Source: Porticoccaceae bacterium (GTDB lineage Bacteria; Pseudomonadota; Gammaproteobacteria; Pseudomonadales; Porticoccaceae). From it: a stretch of 56,563 bases of DNA. Positions within the stretch are counted from its first letter, which is position 1. Each line of letters begins with the position of its first letter. The translations under genes were made by a program, and so were the position numbers. This document shows, in pieces, positions 30,065 through 38,629 of this stretch. The stretch lies in NCBI GenBank assembly GCA_029254005.1, contig JAQWYJ010000044.1, positions 1 through 56,563 of the forward strand, read 5' to 3'. The notes beneath the pieces were generated by a model. That model saw nothing but the letters and a program-made list of their open reading frames with translations. It did no database searches and was not told where the DNA came from.

Positions 30065-30382
30065 ATGCGTTGGTTAGTTGTTCTTTTGGTGTTCTTATTG
30101 CTGGCTTTGCAAACTAGATTGTGGGTGGGGGAGGGCAGCCTTGCGCACAAATCTGAGTTGAATCGTGAGCTGGCAGCGCAGAAAATTGAAAATAAGCGTT
30201 TGCGCCAACGCAACGAATTGCTTGCTAGAGATGTACAGAGCTTGAAAACTAATCTTGACGCTATTGAAGAGAAAGCAAGACAGGATCTTGGCATGATTAA
30301 ACAGAATGAGATTTTCTATTTCGTTACTGATGATGCGGCTCCTGTAAAAGACAAAATGATCACATCAGAGGTTACTCCTTGA
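30065..30382 (+). CDS. ftsB: Cell division protein FtsB
   Basis: Bitopic divisome protein that works with FtsL and FtsQ to activate septal peptidoglycan synthesis. The 105-residue product has a short cytoplasmic N-terminus, one transmembrane helix (about 4-20), then a periplasmic leucine-zipper coiled coil (about 28-75, NRELAAQKIENKRLRQRNEL). It ends with ARQDLGMIKQNEIFYFV, the typical FtsB tail. Its stop overlaps the ispD TTG start. Position between eno and ispD is canonical. Confidence 0.95.
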   Translation: MRWLVVLLVFLLLALQTRLWVGEGSLAHKSELNRELAAQKIENKRLRQRNELLARDVQSLKTNLDAIEEKARQDLGMIKQNEIFYFVTDDAAPVKDKMITSEVTP

Positions 30383-31089
30383 GTCGATGCGAGCAAAAGT
30401 ATTGGAGCATTGTACCAGCAGCTGGCACTGGCCAACGATTTGGCGGAGACGTGCCAAAACAGTTTCAACTGCTCAATGCCAAGCCCGTAGCACAGCATAC
30501 TCTGACAACCTTATTAAGCGTTTCGGTTATACAAAAAATTGTGGTGCCATGTGATATGTCCTTTGAGGGCTGGAATCAAGTTGAAGCGATCCAATCCTCT
30601 AGAGTCCAGTTAATTGAGGGTGGCTCTACTCGCGCAGAATCTGTGTTAAATGGTCTGCTATCGCTTGTTGATGCTGCGGATCCAAACGATTGGATATTAG
30701 TGCACGATATGGCCAGACCTTGTGTTACCAAAGAGGACATAACGTTATTGATTGATGAATTAAAAGACAATTTCGTGGGTGGTTTACTAGTAAGTTCGAT
30801 CAACGAGACTCTAAAAATAGTTGACACTAGTAGTCATGTTATTAGAACGGTAGCACGAGAACATTATCGAAAAGCTCAAACTCCTCAACTATTTCGTTTT
30901 CAGCCATTAATGTCTGCTATGAAAAATGGGCTTGATAGTCAATACCAGCTAACCGATGAGGCTGCAGCGATGGAGCAGGCAGGATATAAGATACAAACGG
31001 TCGAGGGACGGCAAGATAATATTAAAATTACTTGCCCAGAGGATCTATTGATTGCTCAGGCTATTTTAGTGAATCAGGGGCAACAGTAA
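30379..31089 (+). CDS. ispD: 2-C-methyl-D-erythritol 4-phosphate cytidylyltransferase
   Basis: Third step of the MEP isoprenoid pathway: couples MEP to CTP. The 236-residue protein has the nucleotide-binding loop [19 protein letters not shown] (about 11-29), VHDMARPCV, and TPQLFRF with [12 protein letters not shown]. The start is TTG at 30379, overlapping the ftsB stop as TTGA. No better start exists before the conserved loop. ispF begins on the last base of its stop. Confidence 0.96.
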   Translation: MSRCEQKYWSIVPAAGTGQRFGGDVPKQFQLLNAKPVAQHTLTTLLSVSVIQKIVVPCDMSFEGWNQVEAIQSSRVQLIEGGSTRAESVLNGLLSLVDAADPNDWILVHDMARPCVTKEDITLLIDELKDNFVGGLLVSSINETLKIVDTSSHVIRTVAREHYRKAQTPQLFRFQPLMSAMKNGLDSQYQLTDEAAAMEQAGYKIQTVEGRQDNIKITCPEDLLIAQAILVNQGQQ

Positions 31090-31568
31090 TGCGAATTGGT
31101 CACGGCTATGATGTCCATGCATTTGGTAGCGGCGACGCTCTTATTCTTGGAGGTGTGTCTATTCCTTTTGAGCGAGGATTTGTTGCTCACTCTGACGGCG
31201 ATGTTTTAACGCATGCATTTATAGATGCTATTTTAGGGGCTCTGTGTCTTGGGGATATAGGGCGACACTTCCCAGACACTGATCCTCACTATTTAGGCTA
31301 CGATAGCCTAGCATTACTCGCTAAAGTGGTAATCTTAATGGCAGAACAAGGTTATTCACTGGGTAATGCCGACCTAACCATTATCGCTCAACGCCCTAAA
31401 ATGCTTCCGTATGTGGATGCTATGCGCAAAAATTTGGCTGCTGTTACTCAATGTGATGTCCAAGATATTAATATTAAAGCTACCACCTCAGAAAAGTTAG
31501 GTTTTACTGGTCGCGAAGAGGGTATAGCCTGCCATGCATCAGTTCTTTTATCGTCTGATTGTTGTTAG
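31089..31568 (+). CDS. ispF: 2-C-methyl-D-erythritol 2,4-cyclodiphosphate synthase
   Basis: Cyclises CDP-ME-2-phosphate in the MEP pathway. The 159-residue product begins [13 protein letters not shown] with metal ligands D8 and H10, followed by [13 protein letters not shown] and [12 protein letters not shown]. The signature [19 protein letters not shown] closes it. The frame is open upstream to 31032, but ATG 31089 matches the family and shares a base with the ispD TAA. The ispD-ispF pair provides two adjacent MEP-branch enzymes. Confidence 0.97.
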   Translation: MRIGHGYDVHAFGSGDALILGGVSIPFERGFVAHSDGDVLTHAFIDAILGALCLGDIGRHFPDTDPHYLGYDSLALLAKVVILMAEQGYSLGNADLTIIAQRPKMLPYVDAMRKNLAAVTQCDVQDINIKATTSEKLGFTGREEGIACHASVLLSSDCC

Positions 31569-31573
31569 CTGTA

Positions 31574-32557
31574 ATGTCTTCGAGTCCTGTCGGTAATTTC
31601 CGACACTTTGATATTAATTCTATGCCCTACTTTTATGATAAACCGTTGGCTACGGCGGTCTATCGTTGCTCGCCTGAAGATTTTTTAGTCAATGAAATTT
31701 TAGATGTCCAGGCCTCTGATGGCGGAGAGCATCTCTGGATTTTGGTATCCAAGCGTGATCAAAATACCAGTTGGGTGGCGGGGTTGTTAGCAAAACTTGT
31801 AGGCATTCCAAGAAACAGTGTGGGCTTTTGTGGCCTTAAAGATCGGTTCGCGGTGACTCGGCAGTGGTTTAGTCTGCATTTACCCGGTCAAGAGCTTGAT
31901 TTAGATGTTCTAGAGCACCCGGATTTCGATGTATTAAAAGCCGTACGTCAGAATAGAAAGCTTCGCAGAGGCATGCACAATGGCAACCAATTTAGAATTG
32001 TATTGCATGATTTTTTTGTAGACGATTCAGATTTGCAAAAGCGTATTGAATGTATTCAAGCGCACGGAGTGCCAAATTATTTTGGTGAACAGCGTTTTGG
32101 TCATCAAGGTAATAATCTTTTCGAAGTGCAAAAACTAGTGGACAACGAGGGCCTCAAAGGTAATCGACATGGTAAAGGCCTTTTTCTGTCAGCAGCCCGA
32201 TCCTGGCTCTATAACTTAGTGTTGGCCAGATGGATCGAAAAGACACATCAATCACTCAAAGATATTATTCCAAGTGACGGACCTTTATGGGGCCGCGGCC
32301 GGTCAAATGCTACTCCACTGGTTGCTGATATCGAGCATGAGGTACTTAATGATTGGCAAGATTGGTGTTACGCGCTGGAGCATGCAGGTTTAAAGCAGCA
32401 GCGCAGAGCATTTATAATGTACCCCACAAACATAGTTGCGCAGTGGCTCAGTCCGGGTAAATTATGCTTACATTTCAGTCTTACTAGCGGTTGTTATGCT
32501 ACATCATTGCTCAGAGAAATAGCAGAATTATCCAAGCCAATACGCACGTCGCTATGA
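31574..32557 (+). CDS. truD: tRNA pseudouridine(13) synthase TruD
   Basis: Makes pseudouridine 13 in tRNA-Glu. The 327-residue protein has the TruD motifs SPEDFLVNEIL, GFCGLKDRFAVTRQWFS with catalytic D90, and NYFGEQRFGHQGNN, with the TRUD insertion domain between. ATG 31574 (6 bases after ispF) is chosen. ATG 31622 is an alternative that would start immediately before the homologous YFYDKPLATA; neither has a clear Shine-Dalgarno. surE, normally next, is absent: pcm follows. Confidence 0.93.
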   Translation: MSSSPVGNFRHFDINSMPYFYDKPLATAVYRCSPEDFLVNEILDVQASDGGEHLWILVSKRDQNTSWVAGLLAKLVGIPRNSVGFCGLKDRFAVTRQWFSLHLPGQELDLDVLEHPDFDVLKAVRQNRKLRRGMHNGNQFRIVLHDFFVDDSDLQKRIECIQAHGVPNYFGEQRFGHQGNNLFEVQKLVDNEGLKGNRHGKGLFLSAARSWLYNLVLARWIEKTHQSLKDIIPSDGPLWGRGRSNATPLVADIEHEVLNDWQDWCYALEHAGLKQQRRAFIMYPTNIVAQWLSPGKLCLHFSLTSGCYATSLLREIAELSKPIRTSL

Positions 32558-32632
32558 TATATTATTAGTTATTTAGCCTATGTTTTTGATCAATAATTTT
32601 GGAGTTAGTGTGAACGTTTTAATGAGAAAGAA

Positions 32633-33307
32633 ATGATGAATTCCATGGAATTAGCAGGTGTAGGGATGACGTCTCAACGGACTCGTGAACGTTTAATTAA
32701 CCGCTTGACTGATCAGGGTATTACCCATCAGGGTGTGTTAGATGTTATACGTATGACGCCTCGCCATATTTTTTTGGATGAGGCTCTCGCACATAAAGCC
32801 TACGAGGACACAGCGTTACCCATTGGTTATTCTCAAACCTTGTCCCAACCCTATATAGTAGCTCGAATGACGGAAATTTTACTGTCGTTAGGACCCTTAG
32901 ATAAGGTGTTAGAAATTGGCACAGGTTCTGGATATCAGTCGACTATATTGGCACAGCTAGTTACTCAGGTACATACCGTTGAGCGTATTGAGCCCCTCTT
33001 ATTAAAGGCTAAGCAGCGATTTAGAAAACTTGGATTAAATAACATCCAAGCTAATCTGTCAGACGGATCTTTTGGTTGGGAAAAACAGGCACCCTATAAT
33101 GGTATTATTGCCACTGCAGCACCGCAGTCGATCCCAGAAAGTTTATTGCACCAGCTGGCACCAAATGGCATATTGGTAATACCTGTTGGCAATGGTAACG
33201 AACAAAGTCTGAGTGTAGTGAAACGAGTGGCCAATACTGATGAGTTTGATCAAAAGACAATTGAAAAGGTTAAATTTGTTCCCCTATTAAGTGGTTTAGC
33301 GCGCTGA
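32633..33307 (+). CDS. pcm: Protein-L-isoaspartate O-methyltransferase
   Basis: Repairs isoaspartyl residues in aged proteins using SAM, a stationary-phase maintenance function. The 224-residue product has [25 protein letters not shown] in segments typical of PCMT. The SAM loop [16 protein letters not shown] lies at about 101-116, then VHTVERI and [12 protein letters not shown]. Two adjacent ATGs (32633, 32636) follow a weak GAGAAAG. The neighbours truD, nlpD and rpoS are the usual context. Confidence 0.96.
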   Translation: MMNSMELAGVGMTSQRTRERLINRLTDQGITHQGVLDVIRMTPRHIFLDEALAHKAYEDTALPIGYSQTLSQPYIVARMTEILLSLGPLDKVLEIGTGSGYQSTILAQLVTQVHTVERIEPLLLKAKQRFRKLGLNNIQANLSDGSFGWEKQAPYNGIIATAAPQSIPESLLHQLAPNGILVIPVGNGNEQSLSVVKRVANTDEFDQKTIEKVKFVPLLSGLAR

Positions 33308-33324
33308 GGTAAGAGAAATTACTG

Positions 33325-34266
33325 ATGAAGTCATTAAAGGATAATTTTCAGCTGTTTTTCAAAGGAATTCTCATGGGTGCTGCCGATGTTGTACCTGGCG
33401 TATCTGGAGGCACTATCGCCTTTATCACTGGTATCTATGTTGAGTTGGTGGCGACGATTAAAGGGTTCAATCTAGATGCTTTGCGGGTGTTGAAAACTAA
33501 GGGTTTTGCTGTCACCTGGACCCATATCAATGGTAACTTTATTATTGTTTTATTGGCAGGGATAGTTTGCAGTGTTTTGTCCCTTGCACAGGTTATGCAA
33601 TATCTTCTTTTGGAGCAACCATTGCCTTTATGGTCTTTTTTTTCAGGGCTAATAATAGGATCAGTACTTTTCCTACTGCGTCAAACTCCGGCTAAGAATG
33701 TGACTGAAAAAATACTATTTATCATCGGTATTGCAATAGCCTATAGTATTTCTATAGCTCCAGCTATTGTAGTGGAGGGGACTACATTGACTATGTTCTT
33801 TGCTGGGTCAATCGCCTTATGTGCAATGATACTGCCGGGTATTTCAGGATCTTTTATTCTTGTCCTGTTGGGCCTTTATCCGGTTTTCATTAGTGCGATT
33901 GCAGATCTAAACATGACTATTTTATGCGCTTTTGCTCTCGGTGGAGTGAGTGGATTAATGATGTTTAGTCGCTTACTATCCTGGTTATTGGATCATTACC
34001 AATCAGCGATTATTACACTTATGTGCGGTTTTCTCGTCGGCAGCTTAAACATTATTTGGCCATGGAAACAGACGATAGAGTCGCAACTTAGCAATACTGG
34101 AAAACTAATTGTCACGCAGACTGAAAATTTATTGCCGGCCCAGTTCGCCCAGATAAACAGCCAAGACCCTCAATTGGTCCTGTGTCTGATGATGTTGCTG
34201 GTAGGTTTCTTTGTAGCACTGGGGCTTGAGTACATGGGAAAACCCAAGTCTGACACGCGGTCTTAG
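33325..34266 (+). CDS. DUF368 membrane protein, putative undecaprenyl-phosphate transporter
   Basis: A 313-residue polytopic membrane protein of the DUF368 family. Characteristic segments are KGILMGAADVVPGVSGGTIAFITG near the N-terminus, which has the GxxxGxADxVPGVSGG signature. The internal repeat ILPGISGSFILVLLGLYP is at about 171-188. About 8-9 hydrophobic helices are visible. DUF368 members have been reported as undecaprenyl-phosphate translocases (PopT) that recycle the lipid carrier. It sits between pcm and nlpD, a place where the Escherichia coli cluster has no such gene. Confidence 0.85.
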   Translation: MKSLKDNFQLFFKGILMGAADVVPGVSGGTIAFITGIYVELVATIKGFNLDALRVLKTKGFAVTWTHINGNFIIVLLAGIVCSVLSLAQVMQYLLLEQPLPLWSFFSGLIIGSVLFLLRQTPAKNVTEKILFIIGIAIAYSISIAPAIVVEGTTLTMFFAGSIALCAMILPGISGSFILVLLGLYPVFISAIADLNMTILCAFALGGVSGLMMFSRLLSWLLDHYQSAIITLMCGFLVGSLNIIWPWKQTIESQLSNTGKLIVTQTENLLPAQFAQINSQDPQLVLCLMMLLVGFFVALGLEYMGKPKSDTRS

Positions 34267-34273
34267 GTGCTAA

Positions 34274-35167
34274 ATGATGTTAAGACAGGTCACTTTATTG
34301 CTATTTTTCTCTGCGATAATCGGTTGTACTAGTTATCCGGCGGAGGTTGATGATCGTAGGCCTCCGGCAAGGGTAAGTATCAAAACGCACCTAGTTGAAG
34401 CGGGAGAGAGTCTTTATTCTATCGCCTGGCGCTATGATTTAAATGTGCCTAAACTTGCGCAGATAAATCAGCTCAATGCACCCTATTTAATAAGCCCTGG
34501 GCAGCGTTTAAAGCTTGAAGCTGACAGTAATATGCCGCTCAAATCATCATCGAATGAACCAAAGCATAAGGTTAGTAAGGGAGAAACCTTGTTTTATATA
34601 GCATCTCAGTATGGAATGGATGTAGCGATAATTGCAAAATTGAATAATTTAAAGCCACCTTATATCATCAAAGTGGGACAGCTACTAACGTTAACGGGTA
34701 AGGCGTTACAAGAGCGGAAGTTGGTGGCCAACAATGATGTTAGAAATCCTTTAAAATTACCTGTTGCTAGGATGGCGGTCACCAAGCCTTCAAAATTGCA
34801 GCCTACTTACAGTAAAAATTGGGTTTGGAAGTGGCCGATCAAGGGTGCCATTGTTGAGAGTTTTAATCCTAAAAAATTGCAAAAAGGACTAAAAATTAAA
34901 TCATCTACCGGTGTTAGTGTTTATGCTGCTGCGCCGGGGAATATAGTTTATGCAGGATCAGGACTGCGAGGTTACGGACGGTTGATTATTATTAAGCATA
35001 GTGATACCTTACTAAGTGCCTATGCAAATAACGATAGTTTATTGGTTAAAGTTGGGCAATCGGTAACACAAACTGACGTTATTTCAAGGTTGGGTGCAGA
35101 CAATACTTTATATTTTGAAATAAGAAAGGATGGAAATCCAGTGGATCCATCCAAGTATTTAGATTAA
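34274..35167 (+). CDS. nlpD: NlpD-type lipoprotein with LysM and degenerate M23 domains
   Basis: Outer-membrane lipoprotein that activates the AmiC amidase for septal splitting. The 297-residue product has a signal peptide with lipobox IIGC, then two LysM domains (about 37-82, VEAGESLYSIAWRYDLN; and 98-142, VSKGETLFYIASQYGMD). A C-terminal LytM/M23 domain (about 200-297) lacks the zinc His/Asp set, as expected of an activator and not an enzyme. Two LysM domains is one more than in Escherichia coli NlpD. rpoS transcription in relatives starts inside nlpD. Confidence 0.93.
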   Translation: MMLRQVTLLLFFSAIIGCTSYPAEVDDRRPPARVSIKTHLVEAGESLYSIAWRYDLNVPKLAQINQLNAPYLISPGQRLKLEADSNMPLKSSSNEPKHKVSKGETLFYIASQYGMDVAIIAKLNNLKPPYIIKVGQLLTLTGKALQERKLVANNDVRNPLKLPVARMAVTKPSKLQPTYSKNWVWKWPIKGAIVESFNPKKLQKGLKIKSSTGVSVYAAAPGNIVYAGSGLRGYGRLIIIKHSDTLLSAYANNDSLLVKVGQSVTQTDVISRLGADNTLYFEIRKDGNPVDPSKYLD

Positions 35168-35245
35168 AAGGACAGGTTGATTAGCCTAGGAAAAGGGTTT
35201 TCCTATGGACCGCCTATATTTTACAAATGCAAAGGAGTTGCAGAT

Positions 35246-36190
35246 ATGAACAAGAAACTTGTTAATAGTGAGTTTGAATTCTCAACCACTGATTCAGATG
35301 ACAAAAAACAACCTAGTGTTAAAAAATCAAAATCAGCTATCGGCGATGCAACCAGTATCTACCTGAAAGATATTGGCTTTTATCCTTTATTAACTGCTAA
35401 AGAAGAAGTGCTACTTACTCAGCAGCTAAATCAAGGATGTGAAAAATCTAGACATCGAATGATTGACAGTAACCTTCGGTTAGTGGTGAAAATTTCTCGC
35501 CGCTACATCAACCGTGGCCTTGATCTTCTTGATTTAATTGAAGAGGGTAATTTGGGTTTAATGAGGGCGGTTGAAAAGTTTGATCCAGAGTTAGGTTATC
35601 GCTTTTCGACATACGCAACGTGGTGGATAAGGCAAACCATCGAGCGAGCTATCATGAATCAGACGCGTACTATAAGATTACCTGTACATATTACCAAGGA
35701 GTTGAATATTTACCTTCGGGCCTCTCGTAAATTAGCTCAAGAATTAAATCATGAGCCAACCCCAGAAGAAATCGCGTCTCATGTCAACAAACCTGTTGGA
35801 AAAGTTCGTAAAGCCCTAGGTTATTCAGAGCGTACATCCTCGATGGATAATCCTGTGTCAGAAAACGAAATGTCATTAGCAGATATTGTTGCTGATAAAT
35901 CTGATGTGGGGCCTGAGAGTAAAGTGATCTTAGACGATCTTTCATCTAAATTGACTGATTTGCTAAAGCAACTTCCAGTCAATGAGCGTGAAGTGCTGGT
36001 AAGAAGATTTGGTTTGATGAATCATCAAGAGCTCACATTAGAGCAGATTGGCAAAGAAATTGGATTGACAAGAGAAAGAGTCCGTCAGATTCAATTTTCT
36101 GGTTTAGCGCACATAGGTGAATTACTTCGCGAGCATGGTTTAGAGCGTAGCGACTTAATGAGAGAAATTTCAGGCCTAATTGACTACTGA
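35246..36190 (+). CDS. rpoS: RNA polymerase sigma factor RpoS
   Basis: Stationary-phase/general-stress sigma factor, 314 residues. It has region 1.2 ([21 protein letters not shown]), region 2 ([35 protein letters not shown]), region 3 and region 4 ([19 protein letters not shown]). ATG 35246 has AAAGGAG at 35231-35237 with 8-base spacing. The frame is open to 35177, but the extension is unsupported. Slightly shorter than the 330-residue Escherichia coli protein, mostly at the N-terminus. Downstream of nlpD as usual. Confidence 0.96.
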   Translation: MNKKLVNSEFEFSTTDSDDKKQPSVKKSKSAIGDATSIYLKDIGFYPLLTAKEEVLLTQQLNQGCEKSRHRMIDSNLRLVVKISRRYINRGLDLLDLIEEGNLGLMRAVEKFDPELGYRFSTYATWWIRQTIERAIMNQTRTIRLPVHITKELNIYLRASRKLAQELNHEPTPEEIASHVNKPVGKVRKALGYSERTSSMDNPVSENEMSLADIVADKSDVGPESKVILDDLSSKLTDLLKQLPVNEREVLVRRFGLMNHQELTLEQIGKEIGLTRERVRQIQFSGLAHIGELLREHGLERSDLMREISGLIDY

Positions 36191-36264
36191 TATCATTTTG
36201 ATGAAGACTGTTTTAGATCTTTAGCTTGCAGTTAGTGATCAAGGATACTACCAAGTGAGGCGGA

Positions 36265-36294
36265 GTTGATCCAAGGCTTACACCCTGGATCAAC
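36265..36294. terminator. Hairpin between convergent rpoS and hppA
   Basis: A perfect 9-bp inverted repeat GTTGATCCA (36265-36273) / TGGATCAAC (36286-36294) has a 12-base loop. It can extend by AGG/CC pairs inside. No T-run follows on either strand. It is centred in the 120-base convergent gap and could end both transcripts or protect their 3' ends, but it is not a classic rho-independent terminator. Confidence 0.4.
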
Positions 36295-36310
36295 CAAATC
36301 CTTAGGCGTC

Positions 36311-38332
36311 TTAGAAAAAGATGCCGTTTAGAGGAAGTAGGCCTGAGATTACAAGGCTCACCATTGCCATAACATTGATTAAAATGTTCATAGCAGGGCC
36401 AGAGGTATCCTTGAATGGGTCACCAACTGTATCGCCAACAACAACGGCTGCGTGAGTTTCTGAACCCTTACCGCCTAGGTTTCCTTTTTCTACATACTTC
36501 TTTGCATTGTCCCAAGCGCCACCTGCATTAGCCATAAACAAAGCCAAAGCAACACAACCTAAAAGACCGCCAGCTAACATGCCTCCAAGTGCAATGGCGC
36601 CCAGCCCAAAACCTACGACAGCTGGCATAGCAACAGCGATAATCCCCGGCAACATCATTTTCTTTAACGATGCTTTAGTAGCAATTTCTACGCATTTTTC
36701 AGAGTCGGGATCAGCAGTACCATCCATTAATCCAGGAATCTCTTTAAACTGGCGTCTAATTTCATTGATCATCTCAAAAGCAGCGTCTCCGACGGCTTTC
36801 ATGGTAATAGCAGAAATTAGGAATGGAATACAAATACCAATAAACATCCCTACAAGTACCATTGGGTTGTTCAAAGATAGCGAGAAGGCTTCACCATAAA
36901 CACTTGATACTTGCGCAGAGTATGCGGAAATAATCGCAAGCGCAGCAAGAGCAGCGGCACCAATAGCAAAACCTTTGCCAATAGCGGCAGTCGTGTTGCC
37001 TAACTCATCTAGAGAATCGGTGATGTCGCGAACCTCTTTACCCATGCCGGCCATTTCTGCAATACCGCCTGCATTGTCAGCGACGGGGCCATAAGCATCT
37101 ATCGCCATGGTAATACCAACGGTAGACAGCATGCCGACGGCGGCGATACCTACGCCATAAACACCTGCCACACCTGCACCACTTGCGATCGATGTGGAGA
37201 CTAGAATAATAGTAGCGAGAATGAGAATTGGAATGACAACTGACTGCATACCTACAGACAATCCAGAAATCATTACCGTTGCCGGTCCAGTTTCTCCAGA
37301 TTCTGCAATTTCTTTAACAGGGTTGCCGCCGGTGTAATATTCGGTGATCAAACCAATTAATACTCCACCAACTGCGCCAGAAACAACACACCACAAAACA
37401 GCTACGGGTACATCATTCATATCTTGTATTACGAAGTAAGCCATGCCAATAAAGATCAGAGGTGCTAGTAAAGTTCCAGATCTAAGAGCACTTGCTGGCT
37501 CTTTTGAGGACTGTAACTTAACAATAACGATGCCCACAATGGATGCTATAAGACCGACCGCCGCAAGAGCAAGCGGAAGAAACATTAAACTTTCTGAATT
37601 CATGGTGTAAGCAATAGCAATAGATGCGATCATAGAGCCACAGTAAGACTCAAATATATCTGACCCCATACCAGCCACATCTCCGACATTATCACCAACA
37701 TTGTCAGCAATAACTCCCGGGTTTCTTGGGTCGTCTTCTGGAATGCCTGCTTCGATTTTTCCTACCAAATCGGCACCAACATCAGCGCTTTTGGTGAAGA
37801 TACCTCCACCTACTCTTGAGAATAGGGCTACTACTGAAGCTCCCATTCCGAAACCTTCTAGCGCATGAATATGAGAGCCTCCATTAGCTGCGTAAAAGTA
37901 GTAAAGACCGCCAAGTCCTATGAGGCCCAACGATGCCACGCAAAGTCCCATAATCGAACCGCCATAAAAAGCAACTGACAAAGCGGCGGGAGCGCCGTCC
38001 TTCTGGGCAGCGGTGGCAGTTCTAACATTGGCTTTAGTTGCTGCATACATTCCTATGAAGCCAGCTAAAGAAGAACAGGCTGCTCCCACAATGACCGCTA
38101 TTGCAGTCTCAGTGCCAAGGAACTGATAAGCCAGAACAACCAAAACCACAACAAATGCTAACAATATTTTGTATTCAGTTTTCATAAAGGTAAGAGCACC
38201 AGTATGAATTTGGTCACCGATCTTTTTGACCTTATCTTCACCGTCTGGGTACTTCATAACCAGCAGGTACACAACAAAAGCTGCAACCATGCCAAAAGCG
38301 CCCAACAGTGATGGTAGTAAAGAAATGTTCAT
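36311..38332 (-). CDS. hppA: Membrane-bound, ion-pumping pyrophosphatase, K+-dependent type
   Basis: Couples PPi hydrolysis to H+ and/or Na+ export through about 16 helices (673 residues). The active site has [21 protein letters not shown] in two pieces, D188 region, and [18 protein letters not shown]. The segment [10 protein letters not shown] has A449 and G452 where K+-independent enzymes carry Lys and Thr, so it should be K+-dependent. Glu in SDIFESYCG occupies the ion-gate position seen in Na+ pumps and some H+ pumps. ATG 38332 has AAGGG 8 bases before; the longer frame to 38371 is unsupported. Confidence 0.95.
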   Translation of the reverse strand: MNISLLPSLLGAFGMVAAFVVYLLVMKYPDGEDKVKKIGDQIHTGALTFMKTEYKILLAFVVVLVVLAYQFLGTETAIAVIVGAACSSLAGFIGMYAATKANVRTATAAQKDGAPAALSVAFYGGSIMGLCVASLGLIGLGGLYYFYAANGGSHIHALEGFGMGASVVALFSRVGGGIFTKSADVGADLVGKIEAGIPEDDPRNPGVIADNVGDNVGDVAGMGSDIFESYCGSMIASIAIAYTMNSESLMFLPLALAAVGLIASIVGIVIVKLQSSKEPASALRSGTLLAPLIFIGMAYFVIQDMNDVPVAVLWCVVSGAVGGVLIGLITEYYTGGNPVKEIAESGETGPATVMISGLSVGMQSVVIPILILATIILVSTSIASGAGVAGVYGVGIAAVGMLSTVGITMAIDAYGPVADNAGGIAEMAGMGKEVRDITDSLDELGNTTAAIGKGFAIGAAALAALAIISAYSAQVSSVYGEAFSLSLNNPMVLVGMFIGICIPFLISAITMKAVGDAAFEMINEIRRQFKEIPGLMDGTADPDSEKCVEIATKASLKKMMLPGIIAVAMPAVVGFGLGAIALGGMLAGGLLGCVALALFMANAGGAWDNAKKYVEKGNLGGKGSETHAAVVVGDTVGDPFKDTSGPAMNILINVMAMVSLVISGLLPLNGIFF

Positions 38333-38361
38333 TGAAAAAACCCTTTTAAATTTGAAGGCGC

Positions 38362-38367
38362 ATTCTA
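38362..38367 (-). promoter_or_regulatory. Possible -10 element of hppA
   Basis: TAGAAT on the minus strand, followed by the GC-rich discriminator GCGCC, 29 bases upstream of the hppA ATG. No -35 consensus is present at 16-18 bases; a copy of the 20-bp-periodic element occupies that place instead. Confidence 0.42.
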
Positions 38368-38383
38368 TCAAAAAAACCTATTT

Positions 38384-38436
38384 TTAATAGCTATATCTGG
38401 TATTAAATAGATAAAAACGCGGATAAATAGATATAT
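38384..38436. repeat. Three AT-rich direct repeats at an exact 20-bp period upstream of hppA
   Basis: Thirteen-base copies start at 38384 (TTAATAGCTATAT), 38404 (TAAATAGATAAAA) and 38424 (TAAATAGATATAT). The first and third agree at 11 of 13 positions; the second and third share a 10-base core TAAATAGATA. The 20-bp period puts them about two helical turns apart on one DNA face, directly upstream of the candidate hppA -10. They may be activator sites or UP-like elements. Confidence 0.6.
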
Positions 38437-38470
38437 TTTTAGATTAACTCCATTAACATGGCCGCAACAC

Positions 38471-38515
38471 ATAGGTTCAGAAAATAGACCATCAAACTGT
38501 TTTTTTTGAACCTAT
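38471..38515. promoter_or_regulatory. Perfect 9-bp inverted repeat upstream of the RND efflux operon
   Basis: ATAGGTTCA (38471-38479) and TGAACCTAT (38507-38515) are separated by 27 bases that include eight consecutive T. It lies 15 bases upstream of the candidate -35 of the RND operon. It could be a pair of operator half-sites or a long-loop hairpin. No local regulator gene flanks the operon. Confidence 0.45.
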
Positions 38516-38529
38516 CTTGTTTTAATCAC

Positions 38530-38559
38530 GTAACACCGCTGATTAAAAAACGTTATACT
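38530..38559 (+). promoter_or_regulatory. Candidate promoter of the RND efflux operon
   Basis: GTAACA (38530-38535), an 18-base spacer and TATACT (38554-38559) match sigma-70 elements at 4/6 and 5/6. The start of transcription would fall near 38566, about 65 bases before the ATG at 38630. Confidence 0.45.
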
Positions 38560-38629
38560 AGACAGGCCGCACCACGAGGTGGAGTGTTAGTGGTGTATCT
38601 GCAATACAATCATAGTGCCTAAGTTTCTA

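Noticed and set aside
36507-36899. 130-residue open frame antisense to hppA
   Set aside because: It lies wholly inside a highly conserved gene in the opposite frame, is rich in Pro/Ala/Ser as mirror frames of membrane genes are, and has no ribosome-binding site or family motif.
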